A stretch of 64,000 nt of DNA from NCBI GenBank assembly GCA_949502025.1, contig CATBCG010000073.1, forward strand, positions 1 to 64,000. The letters are read 5' to 3'. The notes under the pieces are model-generated. The model did no database searches, had not been told where the DNA came from, and worked only from the letters and a program-made list of their open reading frames with translations. A program made the translations under genes and the position numbers. Below are positions 25,902 through 33,942 of this stretch, in pieces. Positions within the stretch are counted from its first letter, which is position 1, and each line of letters starts with the position of its first letter. The stretch comes from MGBC131033 sp910585655. Its GTDB lineage: Bacteria; Bacillota; Clostridia; Lachnospirales; Lachnospiraceae.

Positions 25902-26651
25902 ATGATTAGTGAAAGTAGTAAAAATACGTGTTTAGGGGAGTTGCTTCATGAAAATAGTTTTATTATTTATAAAAAACTTGAAGAAATAGCAAAAAACGAA
26001 TTGATTAAGTTTTATGAAGAGAAGGAAAAGATTAAATTACCTATTGACATACGAAAAGTTATTATCAAGAATAAGATTGATATTGCAGAGATGGATTTAA
26101 ATCTAGATATGGGATTTCGTATGGATAAGGTAAACGGGTATTTGAGATGTTTAGAAAATTCCTCTAGTACAGACGATTCATTGAAATGGCGAATTTATAT
26201 TGATTATTCAGATAGTGAATTTGTGAAACGCTATGTTTTAGCTCATGAATTTAGTCATTATTTACTGAAAAAGTATAGTGGTGAGATGTCAAGGTTAGCG
26301 GAAGACAGCTGCATTGATCCGATGTTTCCAAAGAAGAAGAAAGAGTTAGTAGCTGAGACATTATCGGCATATTTTCTATTACCACCAGATGCTTTGTTGA
26401 ATGCGATGATAGACTATAGAAATGAAATGAAAAAAAGCAATCAATATCCAGTGGATTCTGTGCTTTTTTTGCAAAAGATAGGAAACAGGGCGCAGATTTC
26501 CACATACCATACTATTATATGTTATCAGTACGTCAGATATTATTTTTGTAGTCTTTATGAACAGAAAATTAGAGAGGCTGAATCAGATAGGCACGAAGAT
26601 AAACAAAATGCTTTAAAGTGGTTAGAGGAATATGGGGATTTTTTCAAATGA
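25902..26651 (+). CDS. ImmA/IrrE-family metallopeptidase
   Basis: 249 aa with the zinc motif VLAHEFSHYLL (HExxH, about residues 114-124) and the third-ligand helix ELVAETLSAYFLLP about 30 residues later, the pattern of ImmA/IrrE (peptidase M78) proteins. The N-terminal 100 residues include KLPIDIRKVI, the usual entry into the fold. Family members cleave repressors or other regulators in response to stress or mobile elements. It sits 35 nt after the HD-GHKL gene in the same operon. No XRE-type repressor partner, the usual ImmA target, is encoded next to it, so the substrate may be a protein of this module. The C-terminal helix bundle is unassigned. Confidence 0.85.
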   Translation: MISESSKNTCLGELLHENSFIIYKKLEEIAKNELIKFYEEKEKIKLPIDIRKVIIKNKIDIAEMDLNLDMGFRMDKVNGYLRCLENSSSTDDSLKWRIYIDYSDSEFVKRYVLAHEFSHYLLKKYSGEMSRLAEDSCIDPMFPKKKKELVAETLSAYFLLPPDALLNAMIDYRNEMKKSNQYPVDSVLFLQKIGNRAQISTYHTIICYQYVRYYFCSLYEQKIREAESDRHEDKQNALKWLEEYGDFFK

Positions 26652-26696
26652 ATCTCGGAACTGAAGTACAATAATTAAATCCGAATCATCAGTAAA

Positions 26697-26750
26697 TTAG
26701 AGACTATGAAAAAAGTTTATAAATATAGTTCTTTTATGATAGGCAAATGA
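26697..26750. repeat. Diverged repeat shared with 11606-11690
   Basis: Shares GAGACTATGAA, TAAATA, CTTTTATGATAGGC in order with the copy at 11606. It lies between the ImmA gene and the IS3 relic. A further short match (CTCTTCTATGATA) is found at about 28060 before the second IS256 relic, so the motif tracks IS debris. Confidence 0.4.
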
Positions 26751-26874
26751 AAAAGGCAGGCGGTTTGCGTAATCTGTCTATCTTTCTTATAATAGGGCAT
26801 GTACTATCTGTCAAGAATTATTTCAAGTTTATTCTTAGTTTGGAATCGGAGGTGCGGACATTTTCTTGAACTGG

Positions 26875-27819
26875 CTAAACAGCTAGTTCAAGGTCCCTCC
26901 TGTACTCCAACGGGCTCATGTTTCTAAGAGATATCTTTATCCGCTTTTCGTTATACCATGTCAGATATTTATTCAGTATGTCAATGAATTTTTGGACGTT
27001 TACTTTTGTCCAGCCCCGGTTGTAAAACATCTCATTTTTCAGATGACCAAACAGCCCTTCGCAGGCGGAATTATCAGAGCAGCATCCGGCGTCATGTTGA
27101 CCGTCCAGTATGGCAGCATCCCATCAAAACAATCCACAATTGGGGAAAGATAGACCTTTCCGGTAGGGATGGTGAATTCCGTGATGTCGGTAAGACATTT
27201 CTCATTCAGTTTTTTCGCCTGCTCTTGACCCTGACCACAAGCCCAGCTTCTGCCATGATCCTGCGCACCACTTTCTCGGAGATGATGGCTTCCTCGCGGC
27301 TGATCAGAGCGTGTATCCTGCGATACCCATAACGCCCGTTGTTTTCATGGAAAAGAGCGGAGATCTTTTTAGGTATGTTGGAATACTTGTCCTGCTTTTT
27401 GAGGACAGTTTCCTGATAATAATAACTGTTTTTTGGCAGTTTAAGCCATTTTAGCAGAAATGGTAGTGGATATTTCCCTTTCAAGGCATCAACAATCGCT
27501 GCCTTTTCCTTGTTTTTGAGGGTTTCCGTGTTAATGCCATGGTCTTTTTTAGTACATTGATGTTTCCTTTAATATGTCTATTTCCATCTGCATCTCATTC
27601 ATTCAGGCAAGCGGATGCTGTATTTCAGCATTAGGGGAATCCTACGTGCCTTCCTGGAGATATTTTTTTCCACCAGGCATAGATGCTTGCCTGGTTGTAG
27701 ACAATCTCCTCTGACACATATTTTATACTTTCTTCAAGCTCAAAGCAACGGCGGCTCGCATCCATTTTGACTTCGGCGGGAGGGTTACGAGAATGTATTG
27801 TGGTATTGGTGTTATCCAA
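26875..27819 (-). pseudogene. IS3-family transposase relic (OrfA and OrfB pieces)
   Basis: Pieces of both genes of an IS3-family element. OrfA remains at 27631-27819 (PAEVKMDASRRCFELEESIKYVSEEI, an HTH region). OrfB remains at 27206-27484 with HENNGRYGYRRIHALI, continues out of frame with LTDITEF (the first catalytic Asp region) near 27180, and ends at 26875 with WYNEKRIKISLRNMSP-like sequence and EYRRDLELAV. Multiple stops and shifts make it inactive. It follows the ImmA gene and closes the second defence locus. Confidence 0.8.
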
Positions 27820-28653
27820 TACCTTTCGTGGCGTCTTTGGGACACCCTCGTTTTCAATCTATGTATAGAGTAGCCTTCTGGTTAGATAGCCCAGCATGTG
27901 CATGGTGTTAGTTACAGAACCGCACGGGTGATAAACCTGTAATGCGATATAGCTTTTGTTCTGAGAATACATAGTAATCCAGCTCCTTTCGGAGCCCATG
28001 GAAATCTGGTTTTTTGTCCGCACGCCCGTGTTTTTTCTGTAGATAGTGTTTTGAAAGCTCTTCTATGATAAAATAAATTATCATAAAGAGGTCTTTTATT
28101 ATGGCAAGAGAAAAGAAACCAGTACACAGGATATAAGTAACAGAGCATCCTCCATAGTTCTTAGAGAACTATGATAGCCAGACAGTTGAGGATATTCAGG
28201 ATGCCCTAAAGGATTCTACTCGACGGCACCATTAAGGAAACAATAGAAGTCGAAATAGATGACCATCCTGGCTGTAGAAAATCAGAGAGTTCTGGTAATG
28301 ATGACTACCAGAACGGTTACAAACGAAAATATGTAAACAGCAGCTATGGCTCTATGAAGAACGATGTACCGCAGGACAAAAAATCAACCTTAGACCATTA
28401 GATGGTAAAAAAACGACAAAAGGATATTCGAGATATTGACCAAAAGAGCATCTCTATGTATGTAAAGGAAATGACAACCCAGCAGATCTTGGAAACAATT
28501 GAGGACATTTATGGTTTCGAAACATCAGAGGGATTTATATCAGATGTCACAGATAAGACTTTTCCACAGATGGAAGACTGGCAGAAGTGCCTCCTTGGTG
28601 AAGTTTATCTAATCCTATACATTGATACTATATATTACTTCGTTCATAACAAT

Positions 28654-28662
28654 GGGGGGGGG
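28654..28662 (+). repeat. G9 tract in IS256 relic B
   Basis: Nine G give Asn-Asn-Gly-Gly-Gly-Ile where copy A has Asp-Asn-Gly-Val-Ile, so the run replaced two codons by three. It keeps the frame. Confidence 0.9.
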
Positions 28663-28844
28663 ATCCGGAAACTTGCAGCATATGTAATCCTTAGAATTAA
28701 CGCAGGTGGCAAGAAGGAAGTCCTTATAATCAGCATTGGAGAGAATGAAAGATCAAAGTACTGGCTTTCTGCATAGAATAAGTTAAAAAAATGTGGCATA
28801 AAGGATATTCTGGTCATTTGTACGGATGGGCTTGCGGGCATCAA

Positions 28845-28855
28845 GGGGGGGGGGG
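28845..28855 (+). repeat. G11 tract in IS256 relic B
   Basis: Eleven G, the longest run in the window, follow GGCATCAA. Copy A reads Gly-Ile-Lys-Glu-Ala-Ile here; the run has swallowed the Glu codon, added bases and shifted the frame. Ten G would restore it. Confidence 0.9.
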
Positions 28856-29395
28856 CGATTACTATGGCATTTCCCAAGACAGAATACCAGAGATATATTG
28901 TCCATCGGGTAAGAAACACCTTGAAATATGTTCCGGATAAGGACAGGAAGGCATTTATCACGGACTTGAGATTTATCAGGTCGCTGATGAAAGGAAAGTC
29001 TTGGCAGCATTAGACTAGGTGACAGAAAAATAGGTCGGGAAATATCCAAATTCCATGAGACGCTGGAGGGACAACTGAGATACCATCTCCCCGCTCTTCA
29101 AGTTTTCTGTAAGCGTCAGGAAGGTGATATACACAACCAATGCGATTGAGTCATTCAATTCCACCTACCCAAAACGGAACCTCCAGAGGAGCATATTCCC
29201 CAGTGGTATAGCCCTTTTGAAAGCGCTGTATCTGGCTCCATTTGAAAGCTGATAAAATGCTTGAAAGTTATAAGATTGTTCGATAAAAATTTTTCCCATT
29301 TTCCTCTTGCAACCCCACTCAAAATGTTGTATGATATCCCTAATAGTATTCTCTTTACTATAAATACCAAAGAAAAGGAAAAAGGAACTTTCATC

Positions 29396-29893
29396 ATGAG
29401 ACTATTGCTTTATTTGATTAAAAGATTGTTAAAAAAATCCAAATTCAAGTATCTTGTCCGTACTTATCGTGATATCATGTTTCAACATGCCTATTCTATC
29501 TTAGGCAGTGAGTCTTTAGCGGAGACCGCAGTATACAACGCTTTCTCCAATGCTCTTCCCCATCTTGATATTCTTTCCAAAAGAAATCATGCGAAAACAA
29601 AGGAATTTCTGTTGTTGGTGGTCAAGTATACGGCGTTGGATATGCAAAAAGGAACTGGTCTTGGTAGAGAGAACTCATTTTCTGAATCTTCTGTTTTTTC
29701 AACAGCTTTTACTCTTGATTCTACTTCCGTTTATTCCCGTCAAATATGGAAAGCATTATCAGAATTAGAACCGATTTATCAGGATTTTTTGCTGCTTCTT
29801 TATTTTTATGGTCTGAGACCGGAAGAAGCAGCCAGATTGTTGAATCTGCCAAGTCAGGCAGTGGAAAGTTTTCTTCCATATACCATAATTTGA
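29396..29893 (+). CDS. Sigma-70/ECF-like sigma factor, short C-terminus
   Basis: 165 aa from ATG 29396, 9 nt after AAAGGAA. Region 2 is seen in HAYSILGSESLAETAVYNAFSNALPHLD (about residues 28-55). Region 4 is seen in ALSELEPIYQDFLLLLYFYGLRPEEAARLLNLPSQAVESF (about 120-160), giving an ECF-type layout. The protein ends right after the region 4 recognition helix with PYTII instead of the usual RARKKL tail, so it may be slightly truncated or divergent. No anti-sigma gene is adjacent; the convergent membrane protein at 30150-30734 is a weak candidate. It marks the end of the IS-rich half. Confidence 0.65.
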   Translation: MRLLLYLIKRLLKKSKFKYLVRTYRDIMFQHAYSILGSESLAETAVYNAFSNALPHLDILSKRNHAKTKEFLLLVVKYTALDMQKGTGLGRENSFSESSVFSTAFTLDSTSVYSRQIWKALSELEPIYQDFLLLLYFYGLRPEEAARLLNLPSQAVESFLPYTII

Positions 29894-29944
29894 TGTGCCT
29901 TGGCACATTTCAAATCAAAAGTTGAAATCAAGCCTTTTGGAAAA

Positions 29945-29985
29945 TGGCTACAGACCTTATAATTACTGAGGTTGTAGCCACTTTT
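29945..29985 (+). terminator. Hairpin terminator after the sigma factor gene
   Basis: TGGCTACAGACCT pairs with AGGTTGTAGCCA (one bulged G) and is followed by CTTTTTAC. It serves the plus-strand sigma factor gene; the minus-strand neighbour ends 165 nt further on. Confidence 0.6.
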
Positions 29986-30149
29986 TACTTTCACAAGTAT
30001 CAAACTTGGGAGTATAACAGACTGGCGAGGAACCCCCATCCTCGGATAACAAAAAACTATCCCCACTTCGGCTACAGGCAGCAAAAACCAAAGCAGGGAA
30101 TTGTTTTATTTCAGATTAGCCGATTGGATTCGGCTCGTTTGGTATGTTC

Positions 30150-30734
30150 CTATGGCTCCCAGTCTTGTTGAAGGGATTCCCAGATGGCGCTTAAAATGGA
30201 TACCATTTCAGCCAGGAGGGCAATAAACAGCAAAGTAGAGACTGGTAGTTCGCGCATAACGATAGTAAAAAGCGACAAGATACCAGTGATAAAAACGGCT
30301 CGGTTTTTCTTTTGACGCCTGGTTTCTAGGCTTTCTTCCAATCGTTTCATGGTGTTTTCCATTTCCCTGTCATAGCGGCTTCCGCTTTTGCCAATTCTTT
30401 TATTCTTTTCTTCTCTCCATAGCGCTTCTTCCACCGTCATCGTATTGGTAGCGGGAGCAAAAAAGAATATCGTTATATTAACCAATAATAAAAACGGATA
30501 AAGCACCCAAGCCGGACAGACATACGAATAGAAGATGACTCCCATTCCCCAAAGTGCAAGTATCGCTGCCAGTTTTCGGAAGCGATTCTGGAATACGATA
30601 CCGCCAGCCTGCCAACGGAGCAAATAGGCGCCGCCAAACAAGATACCAATATCAAAGGGATGCTTTGAGAGGATCATCAAAGCAATGAGTAATACAATGG
30701 TTACAACAACTGCGCTTACTTTCTGGTTTTTCAT
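30150..30734 (-). CDS. Polytopic membrane protein of unknown family
   Basis: 194 aa from ATG 30734, chosen because AAAAGGAG lies 8 nt upstream; the 21 extra residues of the longer frame have no such signal. About six hydrophobic stretches are seen: VVVTIVLLIALMIL, IGILFGGAYLL, ILALWGMGVIFY, YPFLLLVNITIFFFA, then a charged cytoplasmic stretch rich in Arg, Lys and Glu, and two more at the C-terminus. The order is reminiscent of AgrB-like proteins, but the His/Cys protease motif is missing, so I do not call it AgrB. It is convergent with the sigma factor gene. No function is assigned. Confidence 0.5.
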   Translation of the reverse strand: MKNQKVSAVVVTIVLLIALMILSKHPFDIGILFGGAYLLRWQAGGIVFQNRFRKLAAILALWGMGVIFYSYVCPAWVLYPFLLLVNITIFFFAPATNTMTVEEALWREEKNKRIGKSGSRYDREMENTMKRLEESLETRRQKKNRAVFITGILSLFTIVMRELPVSTLLFIALLAEMVSILSAIWESLQQDWEP

Positions 30735-31132
30735 AATATTCTCCTTTTGGTACGGGTTTACCGTAAGTTTTTCTTTGGAACGTTCTGTCGGTTCCATCCT
30801 TTCATGGCTGCCTGTTATTTGGAAAAAGATGGAGTTATTTTGCTCTCAATGTTGTCATAAATGTAGTATGGATTATGTCGGTAAGTTATTTTGTAATCTT
30901 ACCGTTACCTATATAACTCTCGAAAACGGAAAATGTGTCAGAAAAAATCATTTTTTAATAATAAATTTTTTTGGAATTTACAGAAAATATAATAAAATAG
31001 AATAAACTTATAATAATTAAGAAATATAGAAAATATATAGAAAAAAATTGAATTAACCAAGGAAAAAGAAAAAGGCTGCTTGGATTTTTTGTGTAAAATA
31101 AAAGCAGCCTTTATAGATAATGAAGCGGAACG
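30735..31132. other. Intergenic region with a palindrome and a terminator
   Basis: About 400 bp without a gene. It holds an imperfect palindrome at 30879-30904 (CGGTAAG ... CTTACCG) upstream of the minus-strand membrane protein gene, possibly an operator, and the terminator of the alcohol dehydrogenase at 31066-31112. The AT-rich middle (30950-31060) shows nothing recognisable. Confidence 0.45.
31066..31112 (-). terminator. Terminator of the MFS / alcohol dehydrogenase operon
   Basis: AAAGGCTGCTT (31071-31081) and AAGCAGCCTTT (31102-31112) form a perfect 11-bp stem. On the minus strand the stem is followed by TTCTTTTTCC. It lies about 20 nt after the stop of the alcohol dehydrogenase. Confidence 0.75.
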
Positions 31133-32344
31133 TTACAAAGCCATTCGATAAATCTGAAGCATATCTTCCTCATAGAGCTTTTTCGCAGATCCTTTTACGC
31201 CGCCTGCCGCCAGGCTGCACATATGTGCCATGGTCTGGAGTTGTTCCTCGGTCGGTTCAACACCCAGTTCCCTTAAATTAGTCGGCATATGAATGCTTCG
31301 GTAAAAATCTTCCATTGCTGTAATACCCTTTAACACGATTTCCTCTACAAGCTCCGGGTTATAATCGGCTCCATGAAAATCAATATCTGGCGCGGGAACC
31401 TGCATTACCATTTTGGCAAAGCGGTAAAAACGTGGGGCGCAGTCCTTCCAGACATATCTGGCCCAGCTTCCCCAAATAGCAGCCAGCCCGGCTCCGTGTG
31501 CTACGTCAAACATCCCGCCCAACTCGTGTTCGAGCCCGTGAGTGGCAAAATCCCCGCCGCTGTTGCCGCAGCCGGTTAAGCCGTTGTGGGAGAGACTGCT
31601 AGCCCACATGATTTCAGCCCTGGCGTCGTAATTGTTAGGATCTTTCCGTAAAATCTGCGCATTTTTCATGACGGTACGCATCAGCCCTTCCGCTAAAGCA
31701 TCCGTCAGTTCCATATTTCCGCCGCTGGTAAAATAGCGTTCCATCGTGTGCATTAAAATGTCTGTACAGCCGCAGGCTGTTTGGTAATCTGGCAGCGTCA
31801 TCGTCAGTTCCGGGTTCATCAGGGCAAAAACAGGGCGGCAGAGATCGCTGTTGTAGCCGCGCTTTACCATACCATCGTCTTTGGTGATGACGCTGCTGTC
31901 GCTCATTTCACTTCCCGCGGCGGCAATCGTCAGTACAACGCCGATTGGCAGACACGCATGTGCCTGGCGGATATGTTCGTAGAAATCCCAGACGTCGCCT
32001 TCGTTGGTCAGTCCATAGGCGATTGCCTTGGAAGAATCAATAACACTTCCACCGCCGACTGCCAGGATGAAGTCCACCTGCTCCTGCCTGCAAAGCTCGA
32101 TGCCCTGATAAACCAGAGAAAGGCGCGGGTTCGGAACCACTCCGCCTAACTCCACATAAGCGATGTTTTTTTCCTCTAAGGCTGCCTTGATTCGGTCAAG
32201 CAGCCCGGAACGGATGACGCTTCCACCACCGTAATGAAGCAGAAGCTTGTGGCAATGTGTTTTTTGTACGAATTCCCCTACTTGAAGTTCCGCATCTTTG
32301 CCGAAGACGATTTCGGTAGGGGTATGATAATGAAATGGAAACAT
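31133..32344 (-). CDS. Iron-containing alcohol dehydrogenase (butanol dehydrogenase type)
   Basis: 403 aa of the group III iron-activated dehydrogenases. The cofactor loop AVGGGSVIDSSKAIAYG is near residue 95, and the metal ligands lie in TDILMHTMERYF (about 200) and THGLEHELGGMFDVAHGAGLA (about 265-285). Such enzymes reduce aldehydes to alcohols with NAD(P)H in the cytoplasm, helping fermenters dispose of reducing power. The start has AAAAGGAGGG upstream. It is the second gene of a two-gene unit with the MFS transporter (47 nt gap), facing away from the ROK/GH3 operon. Substrate may be butyraldehyde, lactaldehyde or another short aldehyde; the sequence does not decide. Confidence 0.9.
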   Translation of the reverse strand: MFPFHYHTPTEIVFGKDAELQVGEFVQKTHCHKLLLHYGGGSVIRSGLLDRIKAALEEKNIAYVELGGVVPNPRLSLVYQGIELCRQEQVDFILAVGGGSVIDSSKAIAYGLTNEGDVWDFYEHIRQAHACLPIGVVLTIAAAGSEMSDSSVITKDDGMVKRGYNSDLCRPVFALMNPELTMTLPDYQTACGCTDILMHTMERYFTSGGNMELTDALAEGLMRTVMKNAQILRKDPNNYDARAEIMWASSLSHNGLTGCGNSGGDFATHGLEHELGGMFDVAHGAGLAAIWGSWARYVWKDCAPRFYRFAKMVMQVPAPDIDFHGADYNPELVEEIVLKGITAMEDFYRSIHMPTNLRELGVEPTEEQLQTMAHMCSLAAGGVKGSAKKLYEEDMLQIYRMAL

Positions 32345-32391
32345 AAAAGCCCTCCTTTTGTTTTATGAAATTGGTTTTATAAGGTCTGGGT

Positions 32392-33690
32392 TCAGACAGC
32401 CGAAGACGCTCTGTCCTCCCGGACAATCAAGTATCCGGCTATTCCAGCCAGCAGGCAGAGAACGAGCGAGAAGCCGATGCTTGGGAAATAGCTGCCGAAA
32501 AAGTCATAAGAAAAGCCGATTGCTGAAAAGCCAACCGCAGAGGCGACGTATCCGGCGGTCATCATTTTGCTGTAATGCTCCTCATAGCCGTCGTTTTCAT
32601 ATAAATGGGCAGCAATCAGGGACGGAACTACCGTTGCCAGAGCCATCGTAGTACCAAAGAAGAGTCCGCCGATATAAAGCCCTATCTCGAACTGCCCAAA
32701 CAGCAGGAAGATGGCAAAGCCAAGAGCAGAGAAAAACAGCCCGGCATAAAGAGACAGCTTATAGCCCCATTTTTCTGCAACCATTCCCAACAGGATTTTA
32801 GAAAGGACATTTCCAGTCATGGCAAAGGAAGCGACAGTGGAAGCTGCCATCAATGTCATACCGGTAGACTGACCAAAGGTAACGAGATGGCTGTTGTATT
32901 GGGAGACCCAGTAGGCGACTGCGGTAATGATCATACAGCAGACAAGCAGCAGAACAGGATGCGATTGTCTGGATGGCTGTATGCTGTCCGTAGAGGCAGC
33001 CTGTAACTTAGCGCCGGAGGTTGTGGAAGTCTGTGCAGAAGAGGTGCGTTCTGCTGCCAGCCGGGCAAATTCCTCTGCTCCATATGGACTGCAGCCTGCT
33101 TCCTCCGGGTTCCGGCGGATGACAAATAAGATAGAAGGAACCGTGAGCAAAAGGCTTAGACCTGCCATAATCCAGGCAGCAGTACGCCACCCGGTCTGCA
33201 GGATGATCCAGGAGCATATCGGATTCATCAAAGTACCTGCTACGCCGGAGGCAGAGAAAGCGATTCCCATAGCAAGGGATTTCTTTTTCTGAAACCAGTT
33301 GTTGATAACGATAGTGACAGGGACGGCAAAGACGATGCTTCCTGCCACACCGACGATAACGCCACTGATGTAAAACTCATAAAGATGATGAAAAATACCC
33401 ATCATACCAAAGCAGAGCGTACAAATCAAGGTCATAACCAGAAGAGTACGGTGCATCTTTCGTTTTTTCAGCAGCAGAATCATGTAGGGGAGAGTGGCAG
33501 CGGTAGCTAATTGGCGGATCGTGTTGTAGAGAGACATACTGCCCATACTAAAGCCCAGATCCTTGCAGATAGAGGCATAAAAGAGTCCCAGGCAGTTGAA
33601 CATGATGCCTGTGGTTGCCCCTTGAAAGAGGATACAGGCTACTAAGATCAGCCAGGCACGGTGTGGTTTCTTTTGTGGTTTTGGATTCAT
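32392..33690 (-). CDS. MFS transporter
   Basis: 432 aa with twelve hydrophobic segments in two halves separated by a polar central loop rich in Ser and Thr (about residues 205-240). The first segment starts RAWLILVACILFQGATTG, and the loop between segments 2 and 3 has the basic LLKKRKMHRT expected for MFS proteins. The pattern resembles the OFA-like (oxalate/formate antiporter) branch of transporters. The start at 33690 has AAAAAGGAG 9 nt upstream; the longer frame from 33786 adds a polar leader with no ribosome site. It is divergent from the ROK regulator gene and co-oriented with the alcohol dehydrogenase. The substrate is unknown. Confidence 0.8.
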   Translation of the reverse strand: MNPKPQKKPHRAWLILVACILFQGATTGIMFNCLGLFYASICKDLGFSMGSMSLYNTIRQLATAATLPYMILLLKKRKMHRTLLVMTLICTLCFGMMGIFHHLYEFYISGVIVGVAGSIVFAVPVTIVINNWFQKKKSLAMGIAFSASGVAGTLMNPICSWIILQTGWRTAAWIMAGLSLLLTVPSILFVIRRNPEEAGCSPYGAEEFARLAAERTSSAQTSTTSGAKLQAASTDSIQPSRQSHPVLLLVCCMIITAVAYWVSQYNSHLVTFGQSTGMTLMAASTVASFAMTGNVLSKILLGMVAEKWGYKLSLYAGLFFSALGFAIFLLFGQFEIGLYIGGLFFGTTMALATVVPSLIAAHLYENDGYEEHYSKMMTAGYVASAVGFSAIGFSYDFFGSYFPSIGFSLVLCLLAGIAGYLIVREDRASSAV

Positions 33691-33942
33691 AGTGAAAACT
33701 CCTTTTTCTGATTTTACAGGAAGCGGCGGCTGTGATAGCCGATTCCTAATAGAATGGGGCGAAGGTGTATGTTGGGTAAGAATCATACCCTGCCTGATAT
33801 AAGACCATCATAGCATAGACAGAGAGGAATAGCAATGTTTGGTTTCATGAAAAGAGCGGATTTTAGTTGATAAACGGGCAGGGGCATGATAAGATAAAAC
33901 AAGTATAACGTGTTCTGTGTATCAGGGAGGGAAGACGAGATA

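Larger units (their letters stand above)
28101..29252 (+). pseudogene. IS256-family transposase relic (copy B) with two G tracts
   Basis: A decayed IS256-family transposase on the plus strand from ATG 28101 (MAREKKPVHRI then stop). Recognisable parts are VEDIQDALKDLL, a 28402-28776 frame with KEMTTQQILETIEDIYGFE and YLILYIDTIYY, then CTDGLAGIK, YQRYIVHRVRNTLKY and near 29180 RSIFPSG. Compared with copy A (11719-12871) it carries a G9 run that adds a codon at 28654 and a G11 run that shifts frame at 28845. Homology to copy A fixes the ancestral reading at both points. Confidence 0.85.

Noticed and set aside
28402..28776. 124-aa frame as an independent gene
   Set aside because: It is a piece of the IS256 relic; similarity to relic A continues on both sides in other frames.
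30150..30734. AgrB-like quorum-sensing protease
   Set aside because: The membrane layout is similar, but the GGxHAxxxxxC protease motif is absent and no agrD, agrC or agrA gene is adjacent.
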